From: Bacillota bacterium
GTDB lineage: Bacteria > Bacillota > Clostridia > Lachnospirales > Lachnospiraceae
Direction of reading: 5' to 3'
Assembly (NCBI GenBank): GCA_023410575.1
Contig: JAEYPP010000028.1
Coordinates: 1 to 9,162 of the forward strand
Length of the DNA: 9,162 bases
Shown: in pieces, positions 6,256 to 9,162 of the stretch
How the letters are laid out: every line of letters begins with the position of its first letter
Position numbering within the stretch: position 1 is the first letter of the stretch
Position numbers and translations under genes: made by a program
The notes under the pieces: generated by a model
What the model saw: only the letters and a program-made list of their open reading frames with translations
Databases searched by the model: none
What the model was told of the DNA's origin: nothing

Positions 6256-6732
6256 TTACGATTGCGAACTATTACATATTATCTTTTCAATAAATACCTC
6301 TGCTTTTTCTATATCTTTCGAATCTGGATGACCTTTTGCAAATCTACTAAAGAACTTAAATATCTTGTTCTTTGTGAAATCTTCACTAACAAAACTTCCC
6401 TTACATGCAAATGTCCCTATACATCTTCCCCCTTGAGCATTTAGGATCTTTATCAATTTCTTATTATAAGATTTCATTCCCGCACCACTTGTTGAAAATA
6501 CAAAAAAATCCTTATCTCTTAAATTTTGCTTAGAAGCATAGTCTAACATTTTTTTAGACATACTTTCACGATAAACACCAGAGCCAAAGCCGATGATCTT
6601 ATACTGATTCAGATCAATTGTCTGACACTCTTCTACACCTAACAATTCAGCACTCAATCTCTGAGCGAATATTTTTGCAATCATCTCTGTATTTTTGCGA
6701 TAAACAGAGTGATAAATAATTAGAGCCCTCAT
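6256..6732 (-). CDS. Flavodoxin-domain protein
   Basis: This 158-residue single-domain flavoprotein is predicted to bind FMN and pass electrons in the cytoplasm. The first strand MRALIIYHSVYRKNT holds a degenerate phosphate loop (9-15; GN replaced by KN), followed by GFGSGVYRESMSKKM (48-62) and FVFSTSGAG (77-85), the flavin-contacting loops of the Flavodoxin_5/HemG-like group; the ending IAKGHPD-type segment (AKGHPDSKDIEKAE, 132-145) is also typical. The frame is open to a TTG at 6771, but ATG 6730-6732 begins at the conserved first strand and has AAGGAG (6745-6750) twelve bases upstream, a long but usable gap. It is not close to HemG in key features visible here, so protoporphyrinogen oxidation is not claimed. 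It is transcribed alone, with a promoter near 6835. Confidence 0.85.
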   Translation of the reverse strand: MRALIIYHSVYRKNTEMIAKIFAQRLSAELLGVEECQTIDLNQYKIIGFGSGVYRESMSKKMLDYASKQNLRDKDFFVFSTSGAGMKSYNKKLIKILNAQGGRCIGTFACKGSFVSEDFTKNKIFKFFSRFAKGHPDSKDIEKAEVFIEKIICNSSQS

Positions 6733-6774
6733 ACAATGTTCACTCTCCTTAATTATTAAAGATCTATTCAAGTA

Positions 6775-6784
6775 ATACTAGTAT
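6775..6784. promoter_or_regulatory. 10-base palindrome ATACTAGTAT in the flavodoxin leader
   Basis: A perfect palindrome lies about 43 bases upstream of the flavodoxin ATG, between promoter and ribosome binding site, with further AGTA and TACT arms around it. It is a candidate operator only; no regulator is nearby. Confidence 0.2.
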
Positions 6785-6829
6785 GTACTGGAATGGGGTT
6801 ATATTCCTCTAATTCAAGATATTACTCTC

Positions 6830-6838
6830 ATTTTACCA
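6830..6838 (-). promoter_or_regulatory. Extended -10 promoter of the flavodoxin gene
   Basis: The minus strand reads TGGTAAAAT, five of six -10 matches plus TGn. The -35 region is poor. Start near 6823 would give a leader of about 90 bases. Confidence 0.4.
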
Positions 6839-6884
6839 TACTCTAGGCAAAATTCCATTCTTAATGTTCTCTTGTTACCATTTG

Positions 6885-6936
6885 TTACAACAAAACCAGG
6901 AGTAATTGCATCAATTCAGATACAATTACTCCTGGT
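6885..6936 (-). terminator. Strong hairpin with T-rich tail, minus strand
   Basis: ACCAGGAGTAATTG (6895-6908) and its exact complement (6923-6936) form a 14-base stem with a 14-base loop. On the minus strand TTTTGTTGT follows, so it would end transcripts coming from the toxin locus at 7276. The + side is T-rich but interrupted. Confidence 0.7.
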
Positions 6937-7006
6937 ATGTTCTTGATTTTCTTATTCCGTAAAACTTCCTGGTATTTATGACGCCGTATCTGATTGAAAG
7001 AAGCGT

Positions 7007-7034
7007 TTTGCAATAATTTACTTCAACATATAAT
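7007..7034 (+). promoter_or_regulatory. Promoter of the putative antisense (antitoxin) RNA
   Basis: A perfect TATAAT (7029-7034) on the + strand has TTTGCA (7007-7012) 16 bases upstream. It points at the 3' end of the small toxin gene; transcription would begin near 7041. No + strand protein gene follows, so an RNA product is the natural reading. Confidence 0.5.
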
Positions 7035-7091
7035 CTATGAATAAACCAGCATACTTAGGGTAAAATCAAAATAAGAGTATATATCAAGCAT
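7035..7091 (-). CDS. Possible 18-residue peptide downstream of the toxin frame
   Basis: GGGGAGG (7101-7107) lies nine bases before an ATG whose 18-codon frame starts MLDIYSYF and ends MLVYS. A frame of exactly the same length with the same signal occurs at 8514-8570. Differences near the end of the frame are synonymous or conservative (Met/Ile, Val/Ile, Ser codons, stop codons), but those in the middle are not. It may be translated, or the conserved block may matter only as RNA. Confidence 0.3.
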   Translation of the reverse strand: MLDIYSYFDFTLSMLVYS

Positions 7092-7110
7092 GAGAACTAT
7101 CCTCCCCTTC
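7039..7110. repeat. 72-base repeat, copy 1 (toxin 3' region)
   Basis: By hand alignment about 52 of 72 bases match copy 2 at 8518-8589 with no gaps. Two blocks are identical: ATCAAGCATGAGAA and ATCCTCCCCTTC. Both copies begin 12-14 bases after the stop of a minus-strand gene. Confidence 0.7.
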
Positions 7111-7200
7111 AGATTTAGTATATTATCTCTTATTGCGATGATTCATATTATCTAAATATGAAAGGATATTGAATATTAACAGTAATAGTGTTAATACTTC
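7041..7200 (+). ncRNA. Putative antisense antitoxin RNA (3' end uncertain)
   Basis: From the + strand promoter at 7007-7034 an RNA would run through copy 1 of the 72-base repeat and into the toxin coding region, complementary to the 3' half of the toxin mRNA. This is the convergent layout of Gram-positive type I antitoxins (RatA, SR4 style). It would carry the unpaired CCUCCCC tract of the repeat. Two stems lie in its path (7142-7162, TTCATATT/AATATGAA; 7174-7196, TATTAACA/TGTTAATA), but neither has a clear T-run; a weak ACCT/AGGT stem with TTTTATT occurs at 7220-7236. The end given is therefore approximate. Confidence 0.4.
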
Positions 7201-7212
7201 AATTACGGTCAC
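7123..7212 (-). CDS. Small hydrophobic type I toxin candidate (Hol_Tox/TxpA-like), 29 residues
   Basis: The frame starts with GTG (7210-7212), nine bases after the GGAGG core of a perfect 9-base Shine-Dalgarno, AGGAGGTGA (7218-7226). The peptide begins MTVIEVLTLLLLIFNILSYL, a single membrane helix, and ends in a polar, basic tail (DNMNHRNKR). Length, the short M-x-V-x-E-x-L-x-L start, one helix and basic tail match the small putative holin-like toxins of Firmicutes; such peptides insert in the membrane when overproduced. Its own promoter (7283-7311), a 65-base leader, a 12-base inverted repeat linking the mRNA ends, and a facing promoter at 7034 support a type I toxin-antitoxin locus. Family membership is my recognition of the pattern, not a profile match; a small membrane regulator is the alternative. 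Confidence 0.65.
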   Translation of the reverse strand: MTVIEVLTLLLLIFNILSYLDNMNHRNKR

Positions 7213-7219
7213 TAGAATC

Positions 7220-7250
7220 ACCTCCTAAAGGTTTTATTGCCCCCAGAGGT
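7220..7250 (-). promoter_or_regulatory. Shine-Dalgarno-masking stem of the toxin mRNA
   Basis: In the minus-strand RNA ACCUC (7250-7246) can pair with GAGGU of the Shine-Dalgarno (7224-7220), leaving a 21-base loop that contains UGGGGGC. The stem is short, so it would delay rather than block ribosome entry unless stabilised by the end-to-end pairing. Confidence 0.35.
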
Positions 7251-7282
7251 TTCTCATACTTAATCTCATGCTTGACTCTTTA

Positions 7283-7311
7283 ATTATATATGCTAGCTTT
7301 TATAGTTCCAA
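7283..7311 (-). promoter_or_regulatory. Toxin promoter
   Basis: TTGGAA (7311-7306), a 17-base spacer and a perfect TATAAT (7288-7283) on the minus strand. Start near 7277 puts GAGUCAAGCAUGAGA at the 5' end of the mRNA, exactly the arm of the 12-base inverted repeat. Confidence 0.65.
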
Positions 7312-7396
7312 ACATTCTTTATCGCAAATTCTTACATATTTGATCTATGATTAAGTAAACATTTCATGGATAAACTTATTCCATTACACATCAACT

Positions 7397-7428
7397 CAAA
7401 TTATCACATCTCCACAAATTGATAATTG
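7397..7428 (-). terminator. Weak hairpin after the 281-residue gene
   Basis: AATTATCA (7399-7406) pairs with TGATAATT (7420-7427) across a 13-base loop. Only TTTG follows on the minus strand, so termination before the toxin promoter may be partial. Bases 7312-7396 show nothing else I can name. Confidence 0.3.
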
Positions 7429-7437
7429 TATGTAACC

Positions 7438-8283
7438 CTATCGATCCAATAATTTTTTTAATAAAGCATCGATACGCTCTGTACAGTCTGCTTCCCGTGT
7501 TTCTTTCTTCCGCCAATCATCGGAAAGTGGAAAATAAACTTTGTCATTTACTATTTTCCCCATGTCCCATTTTCCGTTTATCTTTCTCTCATCAACTAAC
7601 CAATCTGCTACGAATTGCAATTTCCCCTTTGCTGACTTATATTTAGAAAGCAATTCCATTGCACCAAGATAACGACTTGATTCTCTACTTTCAAAGGAAC
7701 AAGGCAATGTAGACAGTTTTTTATCATAAATATAGTAAATCCCATTTTCCTTATTCAGAACATAATTCATAAGTGCTATCTCTGTTTTGCAATCTAAGAT
7801 ATCACTCAGCATAGAAATCGGATAAAAATTCACAAAATCGATAAGCCTTCCTCCGTTTGGCTTCATTCCTAAAATTTCTTGATAGGCTGCAACATATTCG
7901 TTATGGTTATAGACACCTCCCAAAAAAGCACTGTAAATAACATCAGCCCATTGTTTTGCAACTTTATTAGCATTTGGATTATCTAAAGTAAATCTTCTAA
8001 TCCATGTTGCCAACATCATAGATGTGAAAATACTCCAATCATGCAATTTTTCTCGTCTATCAGGAATTGTTTTTTTACCAGTTAGGCAATCATCCATATA
8101 TATTACAGCCCTTTGAATACATTCATCTTCTATGGTATAACCTAAACGCTCAAGACGACGGAGAGCCTGTTCTGTTGTTATAGGTGCATCATAAAATTGT
8201 GACAACGAATGAAACCAACCCCATTTACCATCATCTTCTTGTAAAGCAATTACATATTTCGCCCATTTGCCATCTTTGTGCAT
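7438..8283 (-). CDS. Conserved-looking protein of unknown function, possible alpha/alpha-toroid fold
   Basis: This 281-residue soluble protein has no signal peptide or membrane segment. I recognise no named family. It is rich in helices and tryptophans, and two GKW motifs sit near the ends: LQEDDGKWGWF (14-24) and NGKWDMG (236-242). DGxW after a helix recalls the QW repeats of terpene-cyclase/prenyltransferase-like toroids, here without the catalytic DxDD of squalene cyclases; Asp-rich stretches such as YMDDC (62-66) and HDWS (81-84) may be functional. The frame is open to a TTG at 8316, but ATG 8281-8283 has GGAGG (8290-8294) six bases away and lies after the likely promoter, so it is the start. 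It stands alone between a bidirectional terminator and the toxin locus. Function is not assigned. Confidence 0.75.
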   Translation of the reverse strand: MHKDGKWAKYVIALQEDDGKWGWFHSLSQFYDAPITTEQALRRLERLGYTIEDECIQRAVIYMDDCLTGKKTIPDRREKLHDWSIFTSMMLATWIRRFTLDNPNANKVAKQWADVIYSAFLGGVYNHNEYVAAYQEILGMKPNGGRLIDFVNFYPISMLSDILDCKTEIALMNYVLNKENGIYYIYDKKLSTLPCSFESRESSRYLGAMELLSKYKSAKGKLQFVADWLVDERKINGKWDMGKIVNDKVYFPLSDDWRKKETREADCTERIDALLKKLLDR

Positions 8284-8324
8284 TTTAATCCTCCATAAGT
8301 AATTAATAAAATACAACTTGTATG

Positions 8325-8330
8325 ATTATA
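8325..8330 (-). promoter_or_regulatory. -10 element of the 281-residue gene
   Basis: A perfect TATAAT on the minus strand, 42 bases upstream of the chosen ATG. The -35 (AAGTAG at 17 bases) is poor. Confidence 0.4.
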
Positions 8331-8351
8331 CTACCATATATTCAACACTAC

Positions 8352-8375
8352 TTGCATCTTCTTTCTTAGATGCAA
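8352..8375. repeat. 8-base hairpin next to the terminator
   Basis: TTGCATCT (8352-8359) and AGATGCAA (8368-8375) with an 8-base loop. It follows directly on the T-run of the next hairpin and could be part of the same stop or of the promoter region of the 281-residue gene. Confidence 0.45.
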
Positions 8376-8410
8376 AAAGTGTCAACCCTTCACAGATTGA
8401 CACTCTTTTT
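8374..8410. terminator. Bidirectional terminator
   Basis: AGTGTCAA (8378-8385) and TTGACACT (8397-8404) form an 8-base stem with an 11-base loop. TTTTT follows on the minus strand and CTTTTT on the + strand. It ends the FKBP transcript and would also stop a + transcript from 8502 only if that ran the other way, so its main client is the minus strand. Confidence 0.75.
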
Positions 8411-8480
8411 CACTTGCTATACGGTATGCCACCCATACCATACTCATCGGCACATCCACACTTACTTGTGATATACTCAT
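8382..8480 (-). other. GC-richer segment with a 32-codon frame running into the terminator
   Basis: The minus strand is open for 32 codons from ATG 8480 (starting MSISQVSVDVPM, ending KECQSVKG), stopping inside the terminator stem. The start lacks a spaced ribosome binding site (GGTAGG abuts the ATG). A GGTATG/CATACC hairpin lies inside. Base composition is visibly richer in G and C than its flanks. I favour an intergenic repeat element over a gene. Confidence 0.25.
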
Positions 8481-8495
8481 CCTACCATGTATAAA
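8466..8495 (+). promoter_or_regulatory. Possible + strand promoter facing repeat copy 2
   Basis: TTGTGA (8466-8471), an 18-base spacer and TATAAA (8490-8495). Start near 8502 would produce an RNA through repeat copy 2 and antisense to the FKBP 3' end, as at copy 1. Confidence 0.4.
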
Positions 8496-8517
8496 TTTTA
8501 ATTACTAATTACTTTAG

Positions 8518-8589
8518 GAATAAATCAGTATTTTCTGGATAGACTTGAAGCGAGAGGAATCATCAAGCATGAGAAGCATCCTCCCCTTC
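8518..8589. repeat. 72-base repeat, copy 2 (FKBP 3' region)
   Basis: Gap-free partner of 7039-7110. Here TGAGAAG (8570-8576) and CTTCTCA (8586-8592) close a 7-base stem that exposes CCTCCC in its loop on the + strand; copy 1 lacks the matching right arm. The minus strand carries an 18-codon frame (8514-8570, MLDDSSRF...ILIYS) behind GGGGAGG. No toxin gene is adjacent. Confidence 0.7.
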
Positions 8590-8603
8590 TCAATATTAAA
8601 TTT

Positions 8604-9029
8604 CTAAATAACTTCTACTAACTCAATCTTGAAGTTAAGTTCTTTTCCTGCCATCTCATGATTTGCATCAAACGTAATTGTGGTTTCATCCTTTGCTGTA
8701 ACCTTTACAGGAAAAGGCTGCCCCATCTGATTTGATAGATAGACCTGCTCACCAATATTAAGATTTTCAGAACCTGGTAGCTGACTGGTCTCAATTACGA
8801 GGATATTATCAGGATCTGGCATTCCGTATGCTTCTTCCGGCATAAGGTGAATATCCTTGATTTCTCCTACCACCATTGTTTTCACTGCTTCATCAAATCC
8901 TTTAATCATCATGCCTGTACCACAGACGAACTCTAGTGTTTCTCCACGGTCGTATGAGGAATCAAACTTTGTTCCATCATTGAATGTACCTGTATAGTGT
9001 ACTTTGCACGTTTTGTTTTCATTGTTCAT
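8604..9029 (-). CDS. FKBP-type peptidyl-prolyl cis-trans isomerase, SlyD-like
   Basis: This 141-residue cytoplasmic folding helper catalyses cis-trans isomerisation of bonds before proline. The FKBP core is split: VHYTG (10-14), TKFDSS (20-25) and GTGMMIKGFDEAV (37-49) come first, then the insert-in-flap chaperone domain (about 70-118), then the core strand with FDANHEMAGKEL (120-131), a SlyD hallmark. The metal-binding histidine-rich tail of Escherichia coli SlyD is missing; the protein ends right after the last core strand, as in many Gram-positive relatives. GAGGAGA (9037-9043) precedes the ATG by seven bases. It is the first gene of its transcript, which then runs through repeat copy 2 to the terminator at 8378-8404. 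No consensus promoter is obvious upstream. Confidence 0.93.
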   Translation of the reverse strand: MNNENKTCKVHYTGTFNDGTKFDSSYDRGETLEFVCGTGMMIKGFDEAVKTMVVGEIKDIHLMPEEAYGMPDPDNILVIETSQLPGSENLNIGEQVYLSNQMGQPFPVKVTAKDETTITFDANHEMAGKELNFKIELVEVI

Positions 9030-9117
9030 TTCAAAATCTCCTCGTATAATATTCTTAGATACATAAATGTACCTTGATAACTTAATTAATTTAGTTCAAT
9101 AGGCTTAGTTAAACCCA

Positions 9118-9126
9118 TGATATAAT
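9118..9126 (+). promoter_or_regulatory. Extended -10 promoter reading out of the window
   Basis: TGATATAAT on the + strand is a perfect -10 with TGn; the -35 is weak. It would drive a gene beyond the right edge, divergent from the FKBP gene. Confidence 0.4.
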
Positions 9127-9162
9127 TGTCCTAGTGTCAATCAGGTAATAGTTCTCAAATCT

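Larger units (their letters stand above)
7084..7275. repeat. 12-base inverted repeat flanking the toxin gene (7084-7095 and 7264-7275)
   Basis: TCAAGCATGAGA at 7084-7095 and TCTCATGCTTGA at 7264-7275 are exact complements. In the minus-strand mRNA the first lies in the 3' region and the second at the predicted 5' end, so the ends can pair. TTCTCAT at 7251-7257 offers a competing 7-base partner for the same 3' segment. Confidence 0.75.

Noticed and set aside
6139..6444. + strand frame of 101 codons
   Set aside because: It is antisense to the flavodoxin gene end and the 25-codon frame; it is rich in chance Leu/Phe/Tyr codons from AT-rich DNA, without an initiation signal.
7123..7212. Toxin frame as a leader peptide for the gene upstream or downstream
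   Set aside because: It has its own promoter and the next gene in its direction (6732) starts beyond a strong terminator; no runs of a single regulatory codon other than Leu in a membrane helix.
7419..7646. + strand frame of 75 codons
   Set aside because: It is antisense to the C-terminus of the 281-residue protein and has no ribosome binding site.
1..9162. CRISPR array, tRNA, rRNA or prophage genes
   Set aside because: No regularly spaced repeats, tRNA cloverleaf or rRNA-like stretches, and no phage structural or integrase frames were seen on either strand.

Overview
The window is AT-rich DNA from a low-GC Gram-positive bacterium. Strong AGGAGG-type ribosome binding sites, extended -10 promoters, many hairpin-plus-T-run terminators and the gene families (EFR1-type flavodoxin/ferredoxin protein, small one-segment sensor kinase with a BcrA-like ABC exporter) suggest an anaerobic Clostridia member, most likely Lachnospiraceae. 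The family assignment is inference from style, not from a database match. Every protein gene I can support lies on the minus strand, so the window reads from right to left.

Left part (1-2144). The first 170 bases are the tail of something on the + strand that starts outside the window: an AGGAGG site, a tiny TTG-started frame and two successive hairpin terminators. Then come, on the minus strand, an EFR1-type flavodoxin/2x[4Fe-4S] protein (292-1080) and an APH-fold small-molecule kinase (1161-2144).

Middle (2260-5805). A compact four-gene operon runs from an extended -10 promoter near 5785: OmpR-type response regulator, one-segment histidine kinase (ATGA overlap), ABC ATPase with a glutamate in place of the Q-loop glutamine, and a six-segment ABC-2 permease (4-base gap). 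The order and the 'E-loop' match bacitracin/lantibiotic self-protection and resistance modules, so the module probably senses and expels or detoxifies a membrane-active peptide. A 16-codon frame with a strong ribosome binding site follows the permease.

5810-6255 is a gene-poor stretch full of palindromes: terminators facing both ways joined by a 47-base AT-rich palindrome. A flavodoxin-domain protein (6256-6732) follows, with a 25-codon frame after it.

Right part (6885-9162). The most interesting locus is 7035-7311. It holds a 29-residue hydrophobic peptide with a basic tail, a 9-base perfect Shine-Dalgarno, its own near-consensus promoter, a 12-base inverted repeat that can pair the very 5' end of the mRNA with its 3' region, and a consensus -10 on the opposite strand that would make an RNA antisense to its 3' half. 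This has the layout of a Gram-positive type I toxin-antitoxin locus (Hol_Tox/TxpA-like). The 72-base segment at its 3' end recurs without indels at 8518-8589, behind the FKBP gene, with no toxin beside it. Between the two copies is a 281-residue protein of unknown function. A SlyD-like FKBP prolyl isomerase (8604-9029) and an outward-facing + strand promoter close the window.
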